Origin: Streptomyces cyaneogriseus subsp. noncyanogenus
Lineage (GTDB): Bacteria; Actinomycetota; Actinomycetes; Streptomycetales; Streptomycetaceae
NCBI RefSeq assembly: GCF_000931445.1
Contig: NZ_CP010849.1
Coordinates: 4,774,001 to 4,838,000, forward strand
Reading direction: 5' to 3'
DNA: 64,000 nt
The translations under genes were made by a program, and so were the position numbers. Position 1 is the stretch's first letter. Each line of letters opens with the position of its first letter. The notes beneath the pieces are model-generated. The model saw only the letters and a list, made by a program, of their open reading frames with translations. It was not told where the DNA came from and ran no database searches. Shown here in pieces: positions 8,535-18,297 of the stretch.

Positions 8535-9589
8535 CCGGCGGCGACGAGACACCGGCGCACCGAGCGGGGACGGAAGAGGAGATGGGCGACCAGCGCAGCG
8601 GCGGCGGGGCCACCGACCCCCGGCGGGCGCCCTCCGGCCGGGTGCCGGGAAGCGTCGGGGGCCCGGGCGAGCGGCCCGGCCCCCGCGGTCCCGCCGAGGT
8701 CCCCGGCCCGGTCGAGGCGCTGTTCTCCGCCGCCCTGCGCGAGGACGGCGGGGGTGCCGGCACCGATGCCGAGCGGCGGGCCGTGGCCGCCTTCCGGGAC
8801 GCGCGGGACGCCGGTGCGCACCGGGCGGTTCGGACCCGGCGCCGCGACGACTGGCGGCCCCGGCCGCGCCGGCGCGCGGGACGCCCGTTCAAGGCCGCGC
8901 TCTCCGTGCTCCTGGGCGGTCTCACCCTGGGCGGAGCCGCGTACGCCGCGATCGGCGGCGGCCCGGCGGTGCCCTCGGCGGGCGGCCCCGGCGGCGACGG
9001 CTCCCGGCCGCCCGCCGCGACGGCTCCCGCCGCCCGCCCGGCGTCCCGGCCCGCCGCGGCGCCCGCCGAGGGCACCGCCGGTCCGGACCGCGCGGCGGAC
9101 GACGGGGACACCGCGGCCGACTGCCGTGCCTACCGGCGGAGCGAGGACCGGGGCGAGGCCCAGGATGCCGCGCTCCGGCGGCGGTTGGCGGCCGCGGCGG
9201 GCGGCGAGCGGCGGATCGCCGGTTACTGCGCCGCGCGGGACGACCGGTCCGAGGCCGCCCCGCAGGAGGACTCCGTGACCGAGCGGCCCGAGAGGGGGCG
9301 CGGAGCGGGCAACGGCGCCGCGGGCGGTTCGGCCGCCGCCGGGAACTCCGGCAACCCCGGCAACTCCGGCCGTCCCGGCGCCTCCATCGGCGCGGGTACC
9401 TCCAACGGCGCGGGAGCGAGCGGCGGTTCGGCCGGCTCCGGTGACACGGCCGGTTCCGGCGGCACGGGCGGTTCCGGCGGTACGGGGAACGCCGCGAACC
9501 CGGGTGTTCCGGACAGCGCGGGCGGCGGCACGGCGGCCACGAGCGGGACGGGCGGCGGACGGACACCGGGCCAGAACGGCGGCGGCTGA
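8531..9589 (+). CDS. Single-pass membrane protein, probable regulator of the upstream ECF sigma factor
   Basis: 352 residues. The cytoplasmic part (1-118) contains an AVAAFRDAR motif and a strongly basic stretch. One membrane helix follows at about 120-143 (ALSVLLGGLTLGGAAYA). The outside part is Pro/Ala-rich, then has a short conserved block with two cysteines (Cys198 in DCRAYRR and Cys233 in GYCAARD), and ends in a Gly/Ser/Asn-rich disordered tail. The classic zinc anti-sigma motif (HxxxCxxC) is absent. The four-base overlap with the sigma gene and the inside-out layout suggest an anti-sigma role (inference). The gene at 10673 has the same architecture. Confidence 0.7.
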   Translation: MTGGDETPAHRAGTEEEMGDQRSGGGATDPRRAPSGRVPGSVGGPGERPGPRGPAEVPGPVEALFSAALREDGGGAGTDAERRAVAAFRDARDAGAHRAVRTRRRDDWRPRPRRRAGRPFKAALSVLLGGLTLGGAAYAAIGGGPAVPSAGGPGGDGSRPPAATAPAARPASRPAAAPAEGTAGPDRAADDGDTAADCRAYRRSEDRGEAQDAALRRRLAAAAGGERRIAGYCAARDDRSEAAPQEDSVTERPERGRGAGNGAAGGSAAAGNSGNPGNSGRPGASIGAGTSNGAGASGGSAGSGDTAGSGGTGGSGGTGNAANPGVPDSAGGGTAATSGTGGGRTPGQNGGG

Positions 9590-9935
9590 CCGCAGCGGGC
9601 GGCACCGCGCGCGGGTACCCGGCGGCGGAGACCGGCAGTCACCGCGGGTCGGCGGGGAAGTCCGGAGCGGGACGGCCGGGGCCGCCACCCCCCACAGGAG
9701 AGGCCCCGGCCGTCGCGCGGTCCGGGCCGCGAGGCGGCCCGTACTTCCTTCAGCGCCGGGAGTGCGGTTTGTGTCACACTCGGCCCCGCCTGCCGCGTCA
9801 CGGCTTAGTTGCATCTTGCACGACATCTCACCCGGACATGGACGAGCGGTGTTTGAAGACGTAACGTGCCTTTCGCGCCGGACTGCGGAGGGCTGGGCCC
9901 CCGCGTCACACGTGCGGGAGACCACCGCAACCACC
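9590..9935. other. Intergenic region between the two sigma operons
   Basis: 346 bases without a supportable gene. It holds the hairpin at 9671-9714 and then a lower-GC stretch (about 9765-9870) that probably carries the promoter of the second sigma gene. I could not assign -35 and -10 boxes with confidence. Confidence 0.5.
9671..9714 (+). terminator. Strong hairpin after the first sigma/membrane-protein pair
   Basis: A perfect 13-bp stem (9671-9683 with 9702-9714) encloses an 18-base loop. It lies 82 bases after the stop of the membrane-protein gene. There is no T-tract, as is common for Streptomyces terminators. Confidence 0.65.
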
Positions 9936-10673
9936 ATGTCAGGAACCACGACGGCGAGAGCCCGGTCCGCTGGAGCGGCGCCGGATCAGGCGCAGAGAAA
10001 GGCGCGCGCGGTGCTGGGGGACGACGCGGAGCTGACCGCCGCGGTGCGTGCGGCGCAGGACGGGGACGAGACCGCGTTCCGGACTGTGTACCGCGCGGTG
10101 CACCCGCGGCTGCTCGGCTACATACGCACACTGGTCGGCGAGCCGGACGCCGAGGACGTCGCGTCCGAGGCGTGGTTGCAGATCGCCCGTGACCTGGAAC
10201 GCTTCAGCGGGGACGCGGACCGCTTCCGCGGCTGGGCCGCCCGTATCGCCCGCAACCGCGCGCTGGACCACATCCGCATGCGCGGGCGCCGGCCCGCCAT
10301 CGCCGGGGACGAGACGGAACTGACCGGCCGGCCCGCCGAGTCCGACACCGCAAGCGAGGCGATCGAGGCCCTGGCCACCGACAGCGCCCTCTCCCTCATC
10401 GCCCGGCTGCCGCAGGACCAGGCGGAGGCCGTGGTGCTGCGCGTGGTGGTGGGCCTGGACGCCAAGAGCGCCGCCGAGACGCTGGGCAAGCGGCCGGGCG
10501 CCGTCCGCACGGCGGCGCACCGCGGGCTGAAGCGCCTGGCCGAGCTGCTCGGCGGCGATCCGGAATCGACCGGTGTGCTCGGCGCCCTGCCCGCGCCCCG
10601 AGAACCACTGGGCCGCAAGGTGACGTCCGCGATGGTGACGCATACGTCTGCGCGGACGCAGAAGGACATGTGA
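9936..10673 (+). CDS. ECF-type RNA polymerase sigma factor (second of tandem pair)
   Basis: 245 residues from the ATG at 9936. Regions 2 and 4 closely follow those of the sigma factor at 7920: DAEDVASEAWLQIARDLERF, FRGWAARIARNRALDHIRMR, LPQDQAEAVVLRVVVGLDAK and KRPGAVRTAAHRGLKRLAEL. It has a longer C-terminal tail (ESTGVLGALPAPREPLGRK). Its stop overlaps the start region of the next gene (GTGATG at 10670-10675), so the sigma/membrane-protein arrangement is repeated. The two operons look like an old tandem duplication. Confidence 0.9.
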   Translation: MSGTTTARARSAGAAPDQAQRKARAVLGDDAELTAAVRAAQDGDETAFRTVYRAVHPRLLGYIRTLVGEPDAEDVASEAWLQIARDLERFSGDADRFRGWAARIARNRALDHIRMRGRRPAIAGDETELTGRPAESDTASEAIEALATDSALSLIARLPQDQAEAVVLRVVVGLDAKSAAETLGKRPGAVRTAAHRGLKRLAELLGGDPESTGVLGALPAPREPLGRKVTSAMVTHTSARTQKDM

Positions 10674-11761
10674 TGGCCGACGAGCAGGACAAGTGGCTGG
10701 ACCGCGAAACGGCGGAACTCCTGCTGCGCCGAGAGCCGCTCGACCCTGTCGACCCCAGCACCCGCGAGCGGGCCGAGCGGCTCGCCGCCGCCCTGCGGGC
10801 ACTCGCCGAGCCGCCCCCGCCGCCCGCCGGGGAGCTGCCCGGGGAGGCCGCCGCGCTGGCCGCCTTCCGTGCGGCGCGCGCCGCACGGGCGGACGGGAGC
10901 GCCGACGCGGCGAACGCCTCCGGCGCCCGAAGCGGAACGGCCCCCGCGGACCCCGTCACCGGCGGCCGCACCCGTCACCGGGTCCGCCCGCTGCGCCTGG
11001 CGCTCGCCGCCGTGGTGGCCGCGGGCATGGTCGGCGGAGTGGCGGTCGCGGCCGGGACCGGGACGCTGCCGACCCCGTTCGGCGGCGGCGCACCCGACCC
11101 CGCCGCCTCCGTCTCGGCCGCCGCGACCCCGGACCGCCCGGCGTCCCCCTCCGCGCGGGACCGGGCGTGGGGCGAGCCCCGGCCCGACGGCACCCCGACC
11201 GGCCCGGCCGGCCAGGGCGCCGCGCGGGAGGGCGCGGACACCGGCGAGGAGCGGGACGCGGCACGGGGCGAGGCGCGGGAGCCGGAGAGCGGCGAGGAGC
11301 GGCAGGAGAGCGACGGCGGCAAGAAGGGCGCCGCGTCCGGCTCCGGCGACGCGCGCGCCGGGGCGGGCGGCGGCGAGCGGTCCGATCTCGCCCGGTCCTG
11401 CCGGGATCTGCGCGCCGGCGAGGCCCTCGGCGCGGCCGGCCGGCGGGCGCTGGAGGAGGCGGCCGGCGGCGCCGCGCGCGTCCCCGCGTACTGCGCGGCC
11501 GTCCTGTCCGGTTCCGGCGGCCGGGAGAACAGCGCCGCGGGGAAGGGCGGGGACGGCGCGCACCCGGGGGACGGGCAGGGGCGCGCGGGCGGACGGAACG
11601 GCGACGGCGGCACGTCCGGCGGCAAGGGCGGCGCCGGGGTGAAGAAGGACGGCGACGCCGCGCGGGCCGAGCGCGTCCCCCGCCCGAGCGCCGCCGCCCT
11701 CACCCGGCCGGCCCGCGCGGCAGTCCCGTCGGCACGACCGGCGTACGCCCCGCTGCCGTAA
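10673..11761 (+). CDS. Single-pass membrane protein, probable regulator of the second ECF sigma factor
   Basis: 362 residues from the ATG at 10673 (GAAGGA ribosome site); the GTG at 10670 is possible. Cytoplasmic residues 1-105 include ETAELLLRREPLDPVDP and AALAAFRAARAAR, comparable with AVAAFRDAR in the paralogue. The membrane helix is at about 107-130 (LRLALAAVVAAGMVGGVAVA). The outer part has a charged low-complexity linker and a two-cysteine block (Cys243 in RSCRDLR and Cys274 in PAYCAAV) before a basic tail. No zinc anti-sigma motif is present. The role as sigma regulator is inferred from overlap and topology. Confidence 0.7.
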   Translation: MADEQDKWLDRETAELLLRREPLDPVDPSTRERAERLAAALRALAEPPPPPAGELPGEAAALAAFRAARAARADGSADAANASGARSGTAPADPVTGGRTRHRVRPLRLALAAVVAAGMVGGVAVAAGTGTLPTPFGGGAPDPAASVSAAATPDRPASPSARDRAWGEPRPDGTPTGPAGQGAAREGADTGEERDAARGEAREPESGEERQESDGGKKGAASGSGDARAGAGGGERSDLARSCRDLRAGEALGAAGRRALEEAAGGAARVPAYCAAVLSGSGGRENSAAGKGGDGAHPGDGQGRAGGRNGDGGTSGGKGGAGVKKDGDAARAERVPRPSAAALTRPARAAVPSARPAYAPLP

Positions 11762-11997
11762 CCCCACCGCTCCCAAAACGCTTCTGACCTGCGGTTTCCT
11801 GGTCAGGGAAAATTTTTCCCGCAGGGTGTGACACTTTCGGCCACCGTGACGCAGTACTGAGTGAGCCGACTGGTCATCGGCTGACGCACAGAGCCGGGGT
11901 TCCCCCCGTACCTGCGGCTCGTGCATCCGGCGCGGACGGGACACGTTCCCCCGGTCCCGTCCGCGCCCCCATCGCCCCCGCGGCCCGCCGGCCGTCC

Positions 11998-12963
11998 TCA
12001 CCGGTACACGACGACCTTGTCACCGTCGCGCACCTGCCGGAACAGCTCCGCGATCGCCGCCTCGTCCCGGACGTTCACACAGCCGTGCGAGGCGCCGGCG
12101 TAGCCCCGGGCCGCGAAGTCGGCCGAATAGTGCACGGCCTGGCCGCCGCTGAAGAACATCGCGTACGGCATCGGCGTGTCGTACAGGGTCGACCAGTGGT
12201 CCCGGGACTTCCAGTAGACCTGGAAGACGCCGTCCCGGGTCGGTGTCGCGTCCGAGCCGAAGCGGACGGGCAGCGTCGTCACCGTCCGGCCGTCGATCAT
12301 CCAGCGCAGCGTCCGGCTGGTCTTGCTGATGCACAGGACCCGGCCGGTCAGGCAGCGCGCGTCGGGCGCGGCGGCCGGCTGTCCGCCCATCAGGTACAGG
12401 TCCCAGTAGCCCGGTTCACGGGTCATGCCCAGCAGCCGCTGCCAGGTCACGGTGTCCGTCCTGCCGGTGGGCGGAAGCCCGCGCTTGGTCTGGAAGCCGC
12501 GGACCGCGCGCTCGGTCAGCTCGCCGTACGTCCCGGTCGGCCCCTCGAAGAGCCACTCGAGCTGGCGCAGGCGCGCCTGGAGCTCGCGGACGTCCCGCCC
12601 GGTGTCGCCCCGGGACCACAGGACGGGGGCCGGGGGCCGGACGGGCGACGCGCTCGGCCGGGGGACGGGGGCCGCGGCCGGCCGGTCGTCGGACGGCGGC
12701 CGGGCCGGAGAGGCCGGCTGGGGCCGGGCCGGTGGCAGGGACCGGGTCGGCGGCCGGGACGAGGACGGCGGGGCCGGCTGCGACGGCGGCCGCACCGGCG
12801 GCGGGCTGGAGACGTCGACGCGCACCGGCGCGCGCTGCCGCCCGTCCGCGCCCGGGGGCTGGACGGTGCAGCCGCACACCGCCACCAGGGCCGCCGCGGC
12901 GGCGACCACCGTGCCCGTTCCCGCTCCCGTGCCCCTGTTCGATCCCCTGCTCGTTCCGCGCAT
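11998..12963 (-). CDS. L,D-transpeptidase (YkuD) with peptidoglycan-binding domain
   Basis: 321 residues from the ATG at 12963, with a G-rich ribosome site; the adjacent GTG at 12966 is possible. A hydrophobic signal segment ends in VAVCGCTV, so export, perhaps with lipid attachment at a cysteine, is likely. A Pro/Arg/Ser-rich linker follows (about 40-105). Then comes a PG_binding_1 domain (DVRELQARLRQLEWL, TERAVRGFQTKRGL) and a YkuD domain ending in SHGCVNVRDEAA, with the catalytic Cys in the SHGC motif. In the family it forms 3-3 cross-links in peptidoglycan. It is convergent with the membrane-protein gene at 10673-11761. Confidence 0.9.
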   Translation of the reverse strand: MRGTSRGSNRGTGAGTGTVVAAAAALVAVCGCTVQPPGADGRQRAPVRVDVSSPPPVRPPSQPAPPSSSRPPTRSLPPARPQPASPARPPSDDRPAAAPVPRPSASPVRPPAPVLWSRGDTGRDVRELQARLRQLEWLFEGPTGTYGELTERAVRGFQTKRGLPPTGRTDTVTWQRLLGMTREPGYWDLYLMGGQPAAAPDARCLTGRVLCISKTSRTLRWMIDGRTVTTLPVRFGSDATPTRDGVFQVYWKSRDHWSTLYDTPMPYAMFFSGGQAVHYSADFAARGYAGASHGCVNVRDEAAIAELFRQVRDGDKVVVYR

Positions 12964-13255
12964 CACGGCCCCCCGCCGTCTCGACGATCCGTTCGGACAG
13001 ACGTCCTGCCGGACATTCACCTTGAGATGTTCCCCGCGGATGGCGGATCGTGAACGGGGCAGCATGGTGGTGTGACGGGGGACGCGGCACGGTTGTGAGC
13101 AAGGTCCCAGTCCTTGCCCCTGCACCCGGCAGGCGGCCCACCGCTACAGTCCGACGAAGGGATGGGCTGTACTGGCGAGTAACCGGCGTGAGCCGGCGAG
13201 TGGACGAGTAGACGACGAGTAGCTCGATTCTTTGCTCAGCGGGAGGCAAGGCACC

Positions 13256-14836
<1,581 letters not shown>

Positions 14837-14844
14837 CCCGGCCG

Positions 14845-14883
14845 GGCGCCCCGCGGGGACGAGCGCGGACGCGGCGGGGCGCC
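14845..14883 (+). terminator. Hairpin after the mutase gene
   Basis: A 10-bp perfect GC stem (14845-14854 with 14874-14883) and a 19-base loop, starting 9 bases after the mutase stop codon. Confidence 0.55.
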
Positions 14884-14948
14884 ACCGGTGTCCCGACGGC
14901 CGGAATGCCGGGGCGCGGAATCGTGTCCGCGTGCGACACTCCTGCCCA

Positions 14949-15604
14949 TGTTCGGCGTCATCGACCTCCCCACCTATCTCGCGGGCCTGATACTGATCGT
15001 CCTGCTCCCCGGCCCCAACTCGCTGTACGTCCTCTCCGTCGCCGCCCGGCGCGGGGTGCGGGCCGGGTACCGGGCCGCCGCCGGAGTCTGGTGCGGGGAC
15101 ACCGTGCTGATGACACTGTCGGCGGCCGGGGTCGCCTCGCTGCTCCAGGCCAACGCGCTGCTGTTCGGGATCGTGAAGTACGCCGGGGCCGGATATCTCA
15201 CCTGGCTGGCGGTGGGCATGCTGCGGGCGGCCTGGGGGATGTGGCGCACCCGGCACGAGCGGAGCGCCGGGGACGGCGCCCCGGCCGCCGGCGCGGTCGC
15301 CGACGAACGCCCCTACCGCCGCGCCCTGGTCATCAGCCTCGTCAACCCGAAGGCGATCCTGTTCTTCGTCGCCTTCTTCGTGCAGTTCGTCGACCCGGCC
15401 TACGCCTACCCCGCGCTCTCCTTCGTCGTCCTGGGCACCCTCGCCCAGCTCGCCAGCGTCCTCTACCTCAGCGCCCTGATCTTCAGCGGCACCAGGCTGG
15501 CCGCCGCCTTCCGCCGCCGCAGGCGCCTGTCGGCGACGGCCACCTCGGCGGCGGGGGCGCTGTTCCTGGGCTTCGCGGTGAAGCTGTCGCTGGCGAGCGC
15601 CTGA
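14949..15604 (+). CDS. LysE/RhtB-family amino acid exporter
   Basis: 218 residues from the ATG at 14949. About six hydrophobic segments are visible. The signature LILIVLLPGPNSLYVLSVAARRG near the N-terminus and ISLVNPKAILFFVAFFVQFV in the second half are diagnostic of LysE-type translocators; the best resemblance is to leucine exporters of the LeuE branch. It pumps amino acids or derivatives out of the cell using the proton gradient (family knowledge). It stands alone and is convergent with the hydroxylase remnant. Confidence 0.88.
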
Positions 15605-15617
15605 CCGCCGGGCCCGG

Positions 15618-16538
15618 TCACGCGAGGCCCACGAGGGCGAGGTACTCCGCGAGGCCGTCCGCCTCCGCCCCGCCCGCCCACCCGACGTACCCGTCCGGGC
15701 GGACGAGGAACAGGCCGGTGCCGTACGCCTCGTGGGCGGGCCCGCGCACCACGCGCACCGGCGCTCCGGGGACCGGGGCGGCCGGGACGCCCAGCGCCAG
15801 CAGCGTCCAGTGCGGTCCGCGGAAGGCGTCGAAGAGGCGTACGCCGCCCACCGTGCCGTCGGGCGCGCGGTCGCCGGCCCGTACCGGGCCCGGGTCCGGG
15901 CGGGTCTCCCGGCTGAGGGACGACGTCCGGTAGCCCACGCCGAGCTGACGGGTGGCCTCGCCGCGGCGCACCTCGCCGCGGTGGACGCCCGTGGACAGCC
16001 CGAGCACGTCCGCGGCGACGGGGCGCCGTTCCTCCTCGTAGGTGTCCAGCAGCGCGGCCGGGGCCCCGTCCCGCAGCACCGCGCCGAGCTTCCAGCCGAG
16101 GTTCCAGGCGTCCTGCACGCTGGTGTTGAGGCCCTGGCCGCCGGCCGGGGAGTGCACGTGCGCCGCGTCCCCGGCGAGAAGGACCCGGCCCTCGCGGAAG
16201 CGGTCCGCCAGGGCCGCCCGGGGGCGGAACTCCGAGGCCCAGCGCACCTCGGTCACGTCCTCGGGGGAGAGCGGGGAGCGGGCGGCGACCAGCTCCCGTA
16301 TGCCGTCGGCGCTCAGGTCCGCCCGCGTCCCGGCCGGGAACTGCGCGACCAGCTGGAACTCCTCCGTCCCCGCCAGGGGGCAGAGCGAGAGGAAGCCGCC
16401 GGTCCCGCCCTGCGGCGGGAACATGTGCCAGTGGCCGCGGTCCAGGCCGGTGAGCCGGACGTCCGCCACCAGCAGGGGATCGGGGTCGACCGTCTCCCCG
16501 GTCATGCCGATGCAGAGGGCGCGGCGCACGGTCGAGCG
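15618..16538 (-). pseudogene. FAD-dependent aromatic hydroxylase, N-terminus deleted
   Basis: About 300 residues of a normally 480-540-residue flavin monooxygenase. The second half is intact: LADVRLTGLDRGHWHMFP, the FAD/NADPH motif VLLAGDAAHVHSPAGGQGLN, and a thioredoxin-like C-terminal region ending YVGWAGGAEADGLAEYLALV. The N-terminal Rossmann GxGxxG and the DG motif are absent. Homology begins around STVRRALCIGM, and directly upstream in frame there is a TGA. Right at that point the opposite strand enters a TetR-type gene in mid-domain. The pair looks like a divergent regulator/enzyme unit whose shared promoter and both 5' ends were deleted. Confidence 0.75.
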
Positions 16539-16540
16539 GC

Positions 16541-17074
16541 GACGTCAAGGCACCCGCCCTGTACTGGCATTTCAAGGACAAGCAGGCGCTGCTCGACGAG
16601 ATGGCCACCGAGATGTACCGCCGGATGGCCGCCGGGGCGTCGCTCGATCCCGGCGACGGCTGGCGGGACCGGCTGCGGAAGTCCGGACGGGGGCTGCGGA
16701 CGGCGCTGCTGGGCTACCGGGACGGCGCGAAGGTCTTCAGCGGCTCGCGCTTCACCGGCGTGGCGCACGCCGAGCAACTGGAGGACACCCTGGGCCTGCT
16801 CACCGCCGCGGGGCTCACCCTCTCGCAGGCGGTGGGCGCGACCACGACGACGTTTCTGTACACGCTCGGCTTCGTCACCGAGGAGCAAGGGGTCCAGCCC
16901 CTTCCCGGTGAACGCCGCGAAGGCTACGACGTCCAGGAGCGGGCCCGCATGATGGCGGCCTTCCCGCTGTCGGCCGCGGCGGGGGCGGAGATGTTCGGGG
17001 ACTTCGACCGGCGCTTCGAGGAGGGGCTGGAACTGCTGATCGCGGGCATCGGGGCCCGGTACGGGATCGCCTGA
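16541..17074 (+). pseudogene. TetR-family regulator, N-terminus deleted
   Basis: The frame opens with DVKAPALYWHFKDKQALLDE, which is the recognition helix and following helix of a TetR-type DNA-binding domain. The first 30-35 residues, including helix 1 and a start codon, are missing. The rest is a TetR_C-like ligand domain (RTALLGYRDGAKVFSG, EDTLGLLTAAGLTLSQAV and EEGLELLIAGIGARYGIA). An ATG at 16601 could give a 157-residue protein, but it would lack the DNA-binding domain. Upstream it merges with the truncated hydroxylase on the other strand at about 16538. Confidence 0.75.
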
Positions 17075-17149
17075 GGGGCGCCTGCCGGCGGGCCGCCCGG
17101 CCCGCCGTCCGCAGCCGGCCCCCGGCGTATCGCACGGCGGGGGGCGCCC

Positions 17150-17362
17150 GGGAGCGGGCCGCGCGCCGGGTGTACGGCGGGCGCGGCCCGCGTACGGCGC
17201 CAGGAAGCCTTCCGCGCGCTCGGTGTGTGGCGGGCGCGCCCCTTGGTGGGGCGCCCGGAGGCGGCCCGTGCGTGGGGCGCACGCCGGACGCGCCTTTCGG
17301 TGCGGCGCTAGGAAGCGGTCCGCGCGCCCGGGGTGCGGTGGACGCGTCCCGCGCGGTGGCGG
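17150..17362. repeat. Four degenerate tandem repeats of about 54 bp
   Basis: Units begin near 17150, 17202, 17256 and 17310 and share a pattern of the form aggaagcggtccgcgcgc, then ggtg, then ggcgggcgcg, then ggtgcggcgc. The last unit is the coding DNA for the C-terminal residues of the minus-strand methyltransferase (stop at 17308-17310). The other three lie beyond its stop. The 54-base period equals 18 codons. Confidence 0.6.
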
Positions 17363-18234
17363 CGGACGGCCCGGGTGACGAGCGGCGGCAGCAGGTCCAC
17401 GGCGAGACGGCGGGCGCGGGCGGTGCCGGCGGGACGGGCGGGCGGGACCGGCCGGGGCGCCGGGGCGGGGGCGGCGTAGTGCCGCGAGCGCGGGAAGGGC
17501 GGCGGCTGCATGCCCTTGGCGCGGGCCCGCACCAGCCGGTGCCTGGCGGCCTCCTGCACGCTCACCGAGCAGTCCCCGCGCCGGCGCAGCGCGGCGAGCA
17601 GCTCCTCCTGGACGGGCCCGGGGTCGCCCCAGGTGCCGTACAGCTTCTGGGAGCTGAGGCAGACGGGCCGCAGCCCGTGGTTGAGGACCGCCTCCCAGGC
17701 GGCGACGGAGACACCGGGGGTGTGCTCGGAGCGGAAGTCGTCCAGGACGACGATCCCCTCCGGCAGCAGCAGCTCGCGGGCCGCCGCGATGTCGCCGCGG
17801 ACGTGCTCGTACAGGTGTGAGGCGTCGACGTGGACGAACCGGCAGGTGCCCGGCTCGACCTTCTCGGTGATCACCGAGGTCGGAGCGTGCACGATCTCCG
17901 GCAGGGTGTCGTGGAAGGAGAGGTAGTTCCGCTCGAACGCCTGGCGGGTGAGGGAGGCGTAGGACTGCTCCGACTCGGCGCGGTTGGCCTGGTCCGGGGC
18001 CTCGCTGCCGAACAGGTCGCAGACGGTGAACCGTTCGCCCGGGCGGCGGTGGTGCCCCAGCAGGATCGCGCTCTTGCCCAGGTAGGCGCCCAGTTCCAGC
18101 AGGTCGCCCCGCAGGCCCCGGGCCGTCTGCCGTTCCAGGAACCAGGTGAACAGGAGCTGGTCGAGCGGCCAGAACCAGCCGGGGACGTCGTTCAGCTCAC
18201 CGGGGTGCGTCTCGGGTGCTTGTGCAGTGGCCAT
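17308..18234 (-). CDS. Class I SAM-dependent methyltransferase (Methyltransf_24 type)
   Basis: 308 residues from the ATG at 18234. The SAM-binding region reads LRGDLLELGAYLGKSAILLG. It is followed by FTVCDLFG, CRFVHVDASHLYEHVRGD and GIVVLDDFRSEHTPGV, the usual motifs of this family. The C-terminal 80 residues are basic and Pro/Arg/Ala-rich. It opens the surface-glycopolymer locus, and a second methyltransferase of the same family lies at 19533. A role in methylating a polymer sugar or precursor is inferred from context only. Confidence 0.82.
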   Translation of the reverse strand: MATAQAPETHPGELNDVPGWFWPLDQLLFTWFLERQTARGLRGDLLELGAYLGKSAILLGHHRRPGERFTVCDLFGSEAPDQANRAESEQSYASLTRQAFERNYLSFHDTLPEIVHAPTSVITEKVEPGTCRFVHVDASHLYEHVRGDIAAARELLLPEGIVVLDDFRSEHTPGVSVAAWEAVLNHGLRPVCLSSQKLYGTWGDPGPVQEELLAALRRRGDCSVSVQEAARHRLVRARAKGMQPPPFPRSRHYAAPAPAPRPVPPARPAGTARARRLAVDLLPPLVTRAVRRHRAGRVHRTPGARTAS

Positions 18235-18297
18235 GGGGGGAGGGTGCCTGCCGGGTGCACCCCGATCCAGCTCCACACCGCATATCGTCTGAAGAAC

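Noticed and set aside
4959..8552. One 1197-residue minus-strand protein
   Set aside because: The part beyond 7655 is antisense to the ECF sigma gene and has no homology; the signal peptide starts near 7655.
13126..13255. Cobalamin riboswitch before the mutase gene
   Set aside because: No B12-box-like conserved sequence could be found in the 130 bases upstream.
17150..17362. CRISPR array
   Set aside because: The units are degenerate, contiguous without spacers, partly coding, and there are no cas genes.
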